A stretch of 11,728 bases of DNA from Bifidobacteriaceae bacterium (GCA_031278075.1 JAITLE010000269.1:1-11728), one strand, 5' to 3'; positions 1 through 7,024 are shown, counted from the first letter of the stretch. A program made the numbers and translations. The notes: generated by a model not told the origin, from the sequence alone.

Positions 1-240
1 CGCGCCGCCACGGCGGCCGATCTCGCCGCCCTGGCGGGCGCGCAAGCGCTGATCGACGGCTTGACCGAGGCCGAGGCGTGTGCCGCGGCGGACCGAATCG
101 CGGGCGAGGTCGGAGCCGAGGTCACGCTGTGTGTCTCGGCGGAGGCGGGCCGGCTCCGGGTGGCCTGCGCGGTCGCGGTCGACATGGGGTTGTTGGGCCG
201 CCGCACGGCCACTGCGGCCGCGGTGGCCGGCCCGCCTTGA
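1..240 (+). CDS. TadE-like pilus/secretion protein, C-terminal part (5' end outside window)
   Basis: Frame 1 is open from the window edge to a TGA at 238-240 and gives 79 residues. It begins with an Ala-rich stretch containing ATAADLAALAGAQAL, then a Cys/Ala-rich helix, a short region resembling a beta strand (AEVTLCVSAEAGRLRVACAV), and a hydrophilic end. The A-x-A-D-L-A-A-L-A motif is typical of small actinobacterial TadE-like proteins of the Rv3654c type. These have an N-terminal membrane helix, not visible here, and are thought to be pseudopilins or minor components of a Tad/Flp pilus or secretion apparatus. The convergent helicase next door supports this, since the two are neighbours in many Actinobacteria ('helicase/secretion neighborhood' families). 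The assignment rests on a short motif plus context; the missing N-terminus prevents a firmer call. Confidence 0.72.
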   Translation, partial: RAATAADLAALAGAQALIDGLTEAEACAAADRIAGEVGAEVTLCVSAEAGRLRVACAVAVDMGLLGRRTATAAAVAGPP

Positions 241-252
241 GGCGGCCCCGGC
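225..252. terminator. Possible bidirectional hairpin between convergent genes
   Basis: CCGCC (232-236) and GGCGG (241-245) form a 5-bp stem around the loop TTGA (237-240), which contains the upstream stop codon. The stem can extend outward through GG/CC (229-230 with 247-248) and GCC/GGC (226-228 with 250-252), with one mismatch and one bulge. It lies in the 20-bp gap between two converging genes, where a shared terminator is expected. There is no T-run on either side, and random hairpins are common at this GC content, so this is only suggestive. Confidence 0.3.
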
Positions 253-260
253 GCGGCCGG

Positions 261-3065
261 TCAAGGCGCGTCCGTGGCGTCACCCGACACGCCGTCAGCG
301 GCGCCGCCGGGGGCGCCGTCCGGGATACCGCCGGGGGTGCCGTGAGGGGTGCCGTCCGGGGCCGCCGGGGCGCCGTCAGGGACGCCGTCAGGGATGCCGC
401 CGGGGGCGCAGTGAGGTGTGTCGTCCGGGGGAGCCGTCGGGGCGCCGTCCGGGATGCCGCCGGGGCCGTCAGGGACGCCGCCGGGGCCGCCGGGGCGGCC
501 GGGGCGGCCGGGGCGGCCGGGGCGGCCGGGGCGAGACGAGAGCAAGGCCTCGACCAGGGCCAACGCCCCGGGTTTGGACAGCATCTGGTTGCCGTTGCCG
601 CATTTCGGCGATTGGACGCAGGAGGGGCAGCCCGTCTCGCAGCCGCAGGCGGCGAGGCGATCGCGGACCGCCCGCAACAACGCGTTGTGCTCGGTGTAGG
701 CCCGCCGCGCGAACCCGGCGCCGCCGGGCGCCGCATCGTGGATGAAGATCGTCGCGGCGGCGGTGTCTTGGTGCGACGCGGTCGACAAACCGCCCAGATC
801 CCAACGGTCGCAGGTGGCCAACAACGGCAGCAAACCGATCGCGGCGTGCTCCGCCGCATGAAGTGCCGCCGGCGTCGTGTCGGGTGTCAGGCCGGCGGCC
901 GCCAAGGTCTCAGGCGGCGCCGTCACCCACGCGCACGCGGTGCGCAAGCTGGAGCTGGGCATGTCCAGCGGGACGGCGTCGACGCTCGCGCTGTCCGCTC
1001 GGGGCGGGCGATCATCGCCGGCCAGGGCCGGTCGGGGCTCGCCTTCGGAGTCATCGCCGGCGGCCGCCTGCAGCATCGCGAGCAGCCTGCCCGAACGGAT
1101 GCGCATATAGCCCGTGACCTGTGTCGTCACGTCCACCAGGCCGAAGTGCCAACTCGCGCTGGGCTCTTCGGCGCGCGCCAACTCCTTCACCACGCGGATC
1201 GCGACCGTGTCCAGCGGCATTGTGCGGTAGGCGGGCTTGGCTCTGGTCATCAGTGCGATCCCGCCCTCGAGATCGAGACAGTCCACCAAGAAAGTCTTGC
1301 CCTGATGGACGTAGACCGCTCCCGGATGGGCCACCGCGGGCGCGCGCCCCGCGTCCACTGTGCCGAGGACCTCACCCGTCGCGGCCTCGACCAACTGGAC
1401 GAGCCCGCCGCCGGCCCCACGCAAGTCGGTCAGATCGGTGGCGCGCTCAGGCAACACCCAGAACCAGCGGTCGCCGCGCCGCCGCAGCGCGCCAGTCCGG
1501 CCCAGCTCCTCCAAGACCCCTGGCGCCGTCGGGTCGAGCGCGGCCGCGTCGGCGGTCGTCAGCGGCGACTCGGCGGCGGCGGCCGCCAGGTGCGGCGCCA
1601 TCACGTATGGGTTGGCCGGGTCGAACACGGCCGCCTCCAACGGGGCTTCCAGCACCGTGGCGGGATGGTCGGCGACATAGCAGTCCAACGGGTCGGCGCC
1701 GGCGATCCAAATCGCCAGGCCGTCCTGACCCGCCCGCCCGGAGCGCCCAGCCTGTTGCCGCAGCGCCACGACGGTCCCGGGCCAGCCCGCGGTCAGGACG
1801 GCGTCGAGCCCGGCGACGTCGATCCCCAGTTCGAGCGCCGAAGTGGTCACCAAGCCGAGCAGCGAGCCGTCGCGCAGCCGTTTTTCCAGGTCCCGCCGCT
1901 CTTCCGGCAGGTAGCCGCCCCGGTAGGTCGCCACGCGGCGGGCGTCCGCGCCATCCAACAGCGCCCGCGCCTCGATCGCGACCGACTCCGCGGCGTGCCG
2001 CGATCGCACGAACACGACGGCCCGAGCCCCAGCGGTCACCAAGTCGGCCAGCAGGCGCGCCGCCTCGGCTGCGGCGGACCGCCGTCCGAGCCGCGACAGC
2101 TGGTGCGCGTCGGCCGCACGGTCGGCATCGGGCGATGGCGTCACCGACTCGGCCGTCTCCCCCAGTGGCGCGGGCCGCCAAAACACGAAGGTTTGCGCGC
2201 CCCGCGTGGCGGTGTCCTCGGTTATCGCGGCGACTTCCGCCGCCTCGGCGCCGATCAAGCGCGCGGCCATGCCGGCTGGGTCGCTCAACGTGGCCGAGGC
2301 GGCGAGGATCTTCGGGTCCGCGCCATAGTGCCGGGCGATGCGGCGCAACCGGCGCATCACCCACGCGACGTGGGCGCCGAGCACGCCCCTGTAGGCGTGG
2401 AGCTCGTCGACGATCACGTAGCGCAGGCCGCGGAGCGCTCCCGCCCAGCGCTGGTGGCCGGGAAGGAGAGAGAAGTGCAGGAAATCCGGGTTGGTCGCGA
2501 TGATGTCGGCGTGGGACTGGAGGAAGCGGCGCGCTTCTGGCGGCGTGTCGCCGTCGCAGGTCGCCGCCTGGAGACCCGTCACATCGGCCGCCCGGAACAG
2601 CGCCTCGAGTGCCGCCAACTGATCCGCGGCGAGGGCCTTGGTCGGGGCGATGTACAGGGCCGACGGCCTGGTCTGCAGGTCAGCGATGCGCCCAAGCTGG
2701 TAGGGCTCGTCGAGCGCGGCCAAGACCGGCGTCCACAGCGCCAGCGATTTGCCGGAGCCGGTTGACGTCGCGATGACGGCGTGACCCTCCCGGGCGGCCT
2801 GCATCGCGAGCGTCTGATGGCGCCAGGGGCGTTCGACCCCGAGATTGGCGTAGCCTTCGCGCACCCATTCGGGTGTCCACTCGGGCCAGTCGCCGCTCAA
2901 ACCTGGCCGCGGCGGCGTGACGGCGACGTGCGTCACGCAGCGGGCGCGTTCGCCCGGGTCGCGCAGGGCGGCGAGCAGCCGGTTCACGGGGTGAATCGTC
3001 GCGCGTCCCGGCACGGCGCCGCTAGCGGTTTCGCGCAGAGCCGCGAAAGTGGGCAGACGGCGCAC
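261..3065 (-). CDS. SftH/MrfA-type superfamily II DEAH-box DNA helicase with DUF1998-like C-terminus and repeat tail
   Basis: 934 residues from a GTG start at 3063-3065. Visible motifs in order: Walker A ATSTGSGKS (99-107), motif Ia PTKALAADQ (141-149), DELH box (220-223), motif III SATLS (257-261), and motif VI QQAGRSGRAG (437-446). After these comes a DUF1998-like region with a cysteine cluster (C807, C809, C813, C816, C822; pattern CxCxxxCPxCxxxxxC), which marks the SftH/MrfA clade. Characterised relatives are DNA-dependent ATPases: mycobacterial SftH is a 3'-to-5' translocase/helicase and Bacillus MrfA acts in mitomycin repair, so a cytoplasmic DNA-repair or processing role is likely. The conserved region ends near residue 842. 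The last ~90 residues are Gly/Pro-rich repeats not expected in the family. No convincing ribosome binding site precedes the start; GTG at 2985-2987 is an alternative and also lacks one. The gene upstream on this strand ends 54 bp away, so co-transcription is possible. Confidence 0.93.
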   Translation of the reverse strand: MRRLPTFAALRETASGAVPGRATIHPVNRLLAALRDPGERARCVTHVAVTPPRPGLSGDWPEWTPEWVREGYANLGVERPWRHQTLAMQAAREGHAVIATSTGSGKSLALWTPVLAALDEPYQLGRIADLQTRPSALYIAPTKALAADQLAALEALFRAADVTGLQAATCDGDTPPEARRFLQSHADIIATNPDFLHFSLLPGHQRWAGALRGLRYVIVDELHAYRGVLGAHVAWVMRRLRRIARHYGADPKILAASATLSDPAGMAARLIGAEAAEVAAITEDTATRGAQTFVFWRPAPLGETAESVTPSPDADRAADAHQLSRLGRRSAAAEAARLLADLVTAGARAVVFVRSRHAAESVAIEARALLDGADARRVATYRGGYLPEERRDLEKRLRDGSLLGLVTTSALELGIDVAGLDAVLTAGWPGTVVALRQQAGRSGRAGQDGLAIWIAGADPLDCYVADHPATVLEAPLEAAVFDPANPYVMAPHLAAAAAESPLTTADAAALDPTAPGVLEELGRTGALRRRGDRWFWVLPERATDLTDLRGAGGGLVQLVEAATGEVLGTVDAGRAPAVAHPGAVYVHQGKTFLVDCLDLEGGIALMTRAKPAYRTMPLDTVAIRVVKELARAEEPSASWHFGLVDVTTQVTGYMRIRSGRLLAMLQAAAGDDSEGEPRPALAGDDRPPRADSASVDAVPLDMPSSSLRTACAWVTAPPETLAAAGLTPDTTPAALHAAEHAAIGLLPLLATCDRWDLGGLSTASHQDTAAATIFIHDAAPGGAGFARRAYTEHNALLRAVRDRLAACGCETGCPSCVQSPKCGNGNQMLSKPGALALVEALLSSRPGRPGRPGRPGRPGGPGGVPDGPGGIPDGAPTAPPDDTPHCAPGGIPDGVPDGAPAAPDGTPHGTPGGIPDGAPGGAADGVSGDATDAP
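293..487 (-). repeat. Degenerate GGIPDG-type repeats in helicase tail
   Basis: This stretch encodes roughly helicase residues 860-925. It contains three exact GGIPDG hexapeptides (869-874, 889-894, 912-917) separated by variants such as GVPDGAP, DGTPHGTP and GGAADG. At DNA level it appears on the plus strand as imperfect units of the type GCCGTC-NGGGA-NGCCGCC. The frame stays open, so it is part of the protein and not an array between genes. Confidence 0.8.
492..533 (-). repeat. 9-bp tandem repeat (GGGGCGGCC), 4.7 copies, encoding Gly-Arg-Pro
   Basis: On the plus strand, GGGGCGGCC occurs at 492-500, 501-509, 510-518 and 519-527 as perfect copies, followed by a partial GGGGCG at 528-533. A diverged unit (GGGGCCGCC) lies at 483-491. 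Read on the coding strand it gives a collagen-like (GRP)n run at about residues 846-859, directly after the conserved helicase body. The unit is a multiple of three, so copy-number change would lengthen or shorten the tail without a frameshift. Confidence 0.95.
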
Positions 3066-3119
3066 GATGCCGACCGGTCCGGCACGCGCCGCGGTCCCGC
3101 GCCCCGTCGACGAACGTTC

Positions 3120-5126
3120 TCAGGTGGTCTGGACGCCCGGGAAGCCAAATCCGGAGGGGGAACTGAGCGCGGCGACCAGTCCGACACACGCGACCCCGCC
3201 CAGTAGCACCGGGCTGCCCACGAGCGAGAGGTACCACTTGTCGTCCGCTCCTTTTATGGCCGACAGACTGAGCACGTTCGCCAAGTCGGGGAAAGCGCTG
3301 AAATCGGAGAGGCCGGCTTCAGCGGCTAGGTCCGCCAACTCAGGCTCGCACAGCTCCTCGTCTTCTTCGCCCGGCACGCTCGCGAAGAGGCATTCCCCAT
3401 CCCATTCGATGACGGCTTGCTCGCCCAGCGCTTCCAACACGAGCTTCAGTTCGCCCGGGTCGGGGATCGCCAGAGAGCCGGCGAAACCCGCGTCTGGGTC
3501 GTCCCCGAGGATCGCCGACAGCTCAATGGTCTGCGAGTCTGGTTGCTTCAGCACGAACTCAGCGGAGGCCGACCCGGCGGTTAGGCTGATGGTCCATGTC
3601 GCGTCTTCCCTCGCGTACTCGAGGGCGCCGGACGAGAATTCGGCAACGAGAGAGTCGAGGGCGACGGTCGCTGTGGAACCGGAGGTGTCGAGTGTGGTCC
3701 CGGACATTTCGGAGATCTCGAGGCCGGAGAGGGCCTCTTCTAACATGTCCGGATCGATCAAAGCCGGCCCGTAGACCGCGAACAGCCGGGATTCGGCCAC
3801 GGGCAGGGCCTTGGCCAGCTCCCGGATGTCGCCGGTGGCCGCGGTCTCGGCGATCGCCTCTTGGAACTTGGTGACCGCCTCCGCCGGCGACTTCGCGCCC
3901 AGCATCTCGTCCGCCGGGATGGGCTCGCCGAGGTCCGAGTCGTCAAGCCCGGCCGCTTCGAAGGCATATTGGGCGAGGGTCATGGTGAGCGAGGTGTACC
4001 ACTCGCCTTCCTCGTGGACGGTGACGAAGAACAACTCGCGTAGGTTGGCCATCTCAAGGAGGTCGTCGAGGTCCTTGGTGACGGGCAGGATCGAGTCGAG
4101 GAAGAGTCTGATCTCCGATTCGCTGACCGAGCCCGTTCCGAGCGCTTGTCCGAAACGGCTCACGTCACCGACGACGGCCGTCAGGTCCATCAGCCCTTCG
4201 GCGATCCGTGCGGCGTCGCCGTCGATTGTGACGCTGCCGCCTTCGACGGTGGTGCGTTCGACTCCGGGCACGAGTTCTTCGCTGGAGAGTTCCAGATCGG
4301 TGAATTCGATGTCGAGCGCGTCGGTGATCTTGGTCAGCGCGTCGTTGGTCGCGGGGTCCTGCGTGGCGTCGAGGATCTCGCCGGCGATTCCCGCCGTCCA
4401 GGTCGCCCAACTGCTGGCCAGGGCACGTTCGGACGGCGGCACGGCGCCGCCCGCTTTGGTCCAGTCGAATCCGGCGGCTCCGGCCAGCAGGCGCTCGACG
4501 GCCCCTTCCGGGGTGGCCGAGCCGGACGCGTCGCCGAAGAAGGTGATCGCCCAGATTCCGGCGCCGGTTGCGACGACAGCGGCGGCGGTTATCGCGCCGA
4601 TCAAAGCGCCACGGCGGCTCCTCTTAGGCGCCGGACCGACGGGGAACACGATCCCGGCGCCGGCGGGCGGATAGGTGGGCGCGGTGGATTGGTCGCCCTG
4701 GTGCTGCGCGTAGGCGGCCGACGGCCCGAAAGGAGGTTCAGCCGGGAAACCGAAGGCGGGCCCGACCGGCGCCGTGGCTGGGGCCTCCGGGCGCGGGGGA
4801 GCCTCGAATTCGCGTGGCGGGGGCGGCGGCGGTCCAAACCCGACCGGCGCCGTGGGTGGGGCCTCCGGGCGCGGGGGAGCCTCGAATTCGCGCGGCGGGG
4901 GTGGCGGAGGCCCGAACCCGCCAGGTGGCGGCGGTTCGAACCCGCCAGGTGGCGGCGGTCCGAACCCGCCGGCGGGCCGCGGGTCTGGCGCGCTCGCGGC
5001 GGGCGGCCGGTCAAACCCGCCGCCGGGCGGCGCCCATTGGTCCGACGGTCCAGGGATAGGGGTTTGCCCAGGTGGGACAGAGCTACCGGCTTGCCCGGCG
5101 CCCCAAGGCGGTTGCTGGTGGGACAT
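3120..5126 (-). CDS. Membrane-anchored protein with proline-rich N-terminus and duplicated outer region, function unknown
   Basis: 668 residues from ATG at 5124-5126. That start is preceded by GGAGGT, 4 nt away; an in-frame TTG at 5145-5147 would add seven residues but has no such site. Residues 1-168 are Pro/Gly-rich, with GGF[GE]PPPP units and a 26-residue tandem duplication. A basic patch KRSRR (168-172) precedes one membrane helix (about 173-197), so the head should be cytoplasmic and residues ~200-635 outside. The outer part looks like two related units. Each starts with an SPxxAV-like helix (204-215 and 413-424), and WY-x-SL occurs at 376-380 and 631-635. C579 and C593 could form a disulphide. 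A hydrophobic stretch at ~638-656 could be a second membrane segment. I do not recognise a named family; the layout resembles actinobacterial proteins with small NTF2-like or DUF4878-like extracellular domains, but that is a guess. It lies 54 bp upstream of the helicase gene. Confidence 0.85.
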   Translation of the reverse strand: MSHQQPPWGAGQAGSSVPPGQTPIPGPSDQWAPPGGGFDRPPAASAPDPRPAGGFGPPPPGGFEPPPPGGFGPPPPPPREFEAPPRPEAPPTAPVGFGPPPPPPREFEAPPRPEAPATAPVGPAFGFPAEPPFGPSAAYAQHQGDQSTAPTYPPAGAGIVFPVGPAPKRSRRGALIGAITAAAVVATGAGIWAITFFGDASGSATPEGAVERLLAGAAGFDWTKAGGAVPPSERALASSWATWTAGIAGEILDATQDPATNDALTKITDALDIEFTDLELSSEELVPGVERTTVEGGSVTIDGDAARIAEGLMDLTAVVGDVSRFGQALGTGSVSESEIRLFLDSILPVTKDLDDLLEMANLRELFFVTVHEEGEWYTSLTMTLAQYAFEAAGLDDSDLGEPIPADEMLGAKSPAEAVTKFQEAIAETAATGDIRELAKALPVAESRLFAVYGPALIDPDMLEEALSGLEISEMSGTTLDTSGSTATVALDSLVAEFSSGALEYAREDATWTISLTAGSASAEFVLKQPDSQTIELSAILGDDPDAGFAGSLAIPDPGELKLVLEALGEQAVIEWDGECLFASVPGEEDEELCEPELADLAAEAGLSDFSAFPDLANVLSLSAIKGADDKWYLSLVGSPVLLGGVACVGLVAALSSPSGFGFPGVQTT
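4761..4916 (-). repeat. 78-bp tandem duplication in the proline-rich coding region
   Basis: Two adjacent 78-bp copies (4761-4838 and 4839-4916) differ at only a few positions. Each encodes 26 residues with the core GFGPPPPPPREFEAPPRPEA. The near-identity of synonymous positions suggests a recent duplication or ongoing conversion. Shorter 24-bp units encoding GGF[EG]PPPP follow at about 4917-4970, so the whole proline-rich segment is repeat-built. Confidence 0.92.
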
Positions 5127-5251
5127 GGCGACCTCCAGATCTTGCAATCAGTCTGCTGGGAGAAGTGTTCCGTGCCGAGGGGCCGGGCTGCAACTCAGCG
5201 CTCAACAGGTGGGTGTGTCACCACCCAGTGAGCCAACCGATCCGGAGCGCT

Positions 5252-5257
5252 TAAACT
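5252..5257 (+). promoter_or_regulatory. Candidate -10 element for the short-chain dehydrogenase gene
   Basis: TAAACT fits the TANNNT pattern of actinobacterial vegetative promoters and is one of the few AT-rich spots in the divergent intergenic region (5127-5311). The hexamer 17 bp upstream (TGAGCC) is a poor -35. A start near 5264 would give a leader of about 48 nt. I see no comparably good promoter for the divergent minus-strand gene. Confidence 0.3.
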
Positions 5258-5311
5258 GGTCAGGGATTGCTAAGGCCGAAGCGCCGAGAGAAAGGCTAAC
5301 GAGGAGGCGTG

Positions 5312-6043
5312 ATGCGGACAGCGGTGGTGACTGGAGCGTCGAGCGGCATCGGCGAGGCGACGGCGCGAGCGCTGGCCGCCGACGGCTGGCGGGTGGTGTG
5401 CGCGGCCCGCCGCGTCGAGCGGGTCCGGGCGCTCGCGCGGGAACTTGGGCCGGACGGCGTCTCGCGCCACCTGGATGTGACGGACCAAGCGTCGGTCGAC
5501 GCCCTCGCCGCTTCGCTCGATCGCTGTGACCTGCTGGTCAACAACGCGGGCGGCGCGAAGGGACTCACCCCGATCGCCGAGGCGGACGATTCGGAGTGGC
5601 GTTGGATGTTCGAGACGAACGTGCTCGGCGCCGTGCGCATGACCCGGGCCCTCCTGCCGAAGCTCATCGCGGCGCCGGCTGCGACCGTGGTCAACGTGGT
5701 CTCGATCGCGGGGCGCTATGCCTACGCGGGCGGCGGGGGGTACAACGCCGCGAAGTTCGGGGAGCGCGCGCTGACCGAGGTGCTGCACCGGGAGTTGGCT
5801 GGCACGTCGGTCCGTGTCACCGAGATCGACCCGGGCTTGGTCGCGACCGAGTTCTCACTGGTGCGCTTCGCTGGCGACGAGGACGCCGCGGCCGCCGTTT
5901 ACGAGGGCATTCAGCCTCTCACCGCCGCCGACGTGGCCGAGGCCATCCGGTGGGTGGCGGCGCGGCCGGCGCACGTCAACATCGACGCGCTGACCATCAC
6001 GACACGCGACCAGGTCGGCCCGGCCAAGGTTCCGCGCGCCTGA
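5312..6043 (+). CDS. Short-chain dehydrogenase/reductase, YdfG-like (NADP-dependent 3-hydroxy acid dehydrogenase type)
   Basis: 243 residues. ATG at 5312 is chosen because GAGGAGG (5301-5307) lies 4 nt upstream; the GTG immediately before it (5309) would leave only 1 nt. Classical SDR features are present: cofactor-binding TGASSGIG (7-14), NNAG (77-80), and catalytic S131, Y144 and K148 (YNAAK). The C-terminal half, with EIDPGLVATEFSLVRF (171-186) and RPAHVNIDALTI (218-229), closely resembles E. coli YdfG, which oxidises L-allo-threonine and related 3-hydroxy acids and reduces malonic semialdehyde. A soluble cytoplasmic NADP-dependent enzyme is expected. Substrate specificity cannot be read with confidence, so no symbol is assigned. 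The gene starts its own plus-strand run, divergent from the proline-rich membrane protein, and the PAP2 gene begins about 63 bp downstream. Confidence 0.92.
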   Translation: MRTAVVTGASSGIGEATARALAADGWRVVCAARRVERVRALARELGPDGVSRHLDVTDQASVDALAASLDRCDLLVNNAGGAKGLTPIAEADDSEWRWMFETNVLGAVRMTRALLPKLIAAPAATVVNVVSIAGRYAYAGGGGYNAAKFGERALTEVLHRELAGTSVRVTEIDPGLVATEFSLVRFAGDEDAAAAVYEGIQPLTAADVAEAIRWVAARPAHVNIDALTITTRDQVGPAKVPRA

Positions 6044-6094
6044 GTCTCGTCCCGGCAGGGCCATGGGAGGACTCCCGCGGCGGCGGTCGGTGGT

Positions 6095-6100
6095 TATGGT
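6095..6100 (+). promoter_or_regulatory. Candidate -10 (TATGGT) positioned for a leaderless PAP2 transcript
   Basis: TATGGT matches TANNNT and ends 6 nt before the GTG at 6107-6109. The usual start point (seventh base after the hexamer) would be the G of that codon. No Shine-Dalgarno-like sequence precedes either GTG at 6104 or 6107, which fits leaderless translation, common in Actinobacteria. There is no good -35 hexamer. Confidence 0.4.
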
Positions 6101-6106
6101 CGAGTG

Positions 6107-7024
6107 GTGAGCACCCGCACTTCTGTCCTGCCGGCGGCGGCGTGGATGGCGGTCAGCGCGACGGGCTGCTGGGCGCTTTACGCGGCCGCCGTGGGCACTG
6201 CCCGCGGCCAAGCGGTCGACACGGCAGGTATGGAGGCTGCGTCCGCGTTGCTCTCATCGGCCTCCAGGGCGGCCCAAGTGGCGCTCGATGCCGTCTCCGT
6301 CGCCACACTCGCCGCCGCCTGTCTGGTGGTGGCCGCGATCGCGTTCGCTCGGCGACGACCGTCGGTCGCCGCCGGCGCGATCGTCTTGATCGTCGGCGCG
6401 AATCTCACGACCCAGTTGCTCAAGAACAGGGTCTTGAGCAGACCGGCTCTGGCCGGGGAGGCGTGGTTCGGGAACTCTTTCCCGTCCGGGCACGCCACGG
6501 TCGCGATGTCTGTCGTGTGCGCCTTGATCCTCGCGGCCCCGGCGGCGTGGCGCAACCTTGTGGCCTGGGCCGGTGGCTGTTATGCCGGAGGGATCGGGAT
6601 CGCGACCGTGGTTCTCAGCTGGCATCGCCCGTCGGATGTGCTGGGCGGCATCCTGGTCACCGGGTTCTGGGCTGGCTTGGTGGTCCTGGTGGGGGTGTTG
6701 GCGCGGTCCCAGGAGGCGGGCTGGACGGCATCGGCGCCTGACCGACCCCTGGCCGGCGGCCCGATCGTGTCAGCGGCCGCGGCCGCGACGGTGTTGGGTG
6801 CGGCCGCTGCCGCCGCGCTCGGGCTGGGGGGCTTGGCGACCCGCTGGCAGGAGCCGCTCGGGGCGATGCTCACCACGGCGGGCGTCCTCGGCGGCGCGCT
6901 GCTCACCGCTGGGCTGTGCGTGCTGTTGGCGCCTCGCCGTGCGCGGCGCGGCGGCGGCGGACCGGTCCCACACGAGCCCGCGACGGCGCATGCGGTCAAC
7001 TTGAGGTACCGTCAAGGGCCGTAA
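6107..7024 (+). CDS. PAP2-superfamily membrane phosphatase
   Basis: 305 residues from the second of two tandem GTG codons (6104 would add one residue). The protein is very hydrophobic, with roughly seven or eight membrane helices, including about 11-31, 61-81, 131-146, 151-171, 179-199, 218-241 and 254-275. Phosphatidic acid phosphatase type 2 motifs are present: K106-x5-R112-P113, PSGH at 126-129, and H173-x3-D177 in WHRPSD. H129 and H173 are the expected catalytic histidines. The Arg usual in the third motif (SR-x5-H) is not evident; a GWHRPSD-like form is familiar from actinobacterial relatives. Such enzymes dephosphorylate lipid phosphates such as phosphatidic acid or undecaprenyl pyrophosphate at the membrane; the substrate here is unknown. 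The two last helices and the basic, poorly conserved tail lie beyond the phosphatase core. Its 3' end may contain the topA promoter. Confidence 0.88.
   Translation: MSTRTSVLPAAAWMAVSATGCWALYAAAVGTARGQAVDTAGMEAASALLSSASRAAQVALDAVSVATLAAACLVVAAIAFARRRPSVAAGAIVLIVGANLTTQLLKNRVLSRPALAGEAWFGNSFPSGHATVAMSVVCALILAAPAAWRNLVAWAGGCYAGGIGIATVVLSWHRPSDVLGGILVTGFWAGLVVLVGVLARSQEAGWTASAPDRPLAGGPIVSAAAAATVLGAAAAAALGLGGLATRWQEPLGAMLTTAGVLGGALLTAGLCVLLAPRRARRGGGGPVPHEPATAHAVNLRYRQGP
7007..7012 (+). promoter_or_regulatory. Weak candidate -10 for topA
   Basis: TACCGT fits TANNNT and lies inside the 3' end of the PAP2 gene, 57 nt before the topA start codon. It would give a leader of about 50 nt carrying the strong ribosome binding site. 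No clear -35 is present, and topA could instead be read through from upstream. Confidence 0.22.

Noticed and set aside
293..533. Repeat-rich DNA considered as a CRISPR array
   Set aside because: Units are 9-18 bp without unique spacers, remain in frame with the helicase, and encode Gly/Pro repeats.
78..2765. Very long plus-strand open frame (895 codons) opposite the helicase
   Set aside because: It is antisense to a gene with full helicase motifs. The translation is Arg/Gly-rich with no recognisable domain, the usual mirror artefact of GC-biased third positions.
3112..3119. GAACGTTC palindrome just upstream of the helicase gene, considered as a LexA/SOS box
   Set aside because: Actinobacterial LexA sites need GAAC and GTTC separated by four bases; here they are adjacent, so SOS control is not supported.
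5127..5147. Upstream TTG start for the proline-rich membrane protein
   Set aside because: The ATG at 5124-5126 has a GGAGGT site at ideal position; the TTG has none, and the seven extra residues overlap that site.
5208..5225. GGTGG...CCACC inverted repeat in the divergent intergenic region, considered as an operator
   Set aside because: Only 5 bp per arm in a GC-rich context with no second copy nearby; too weak to annotate.
4146..5231. Plus-strand open frame opposite the proline-rich membrane protein gene
   Set aside because: Its low-complexity Arg/Gly content mirrors the proline-rich repeats on the other strand; no motif or ribosome binding site supports it.
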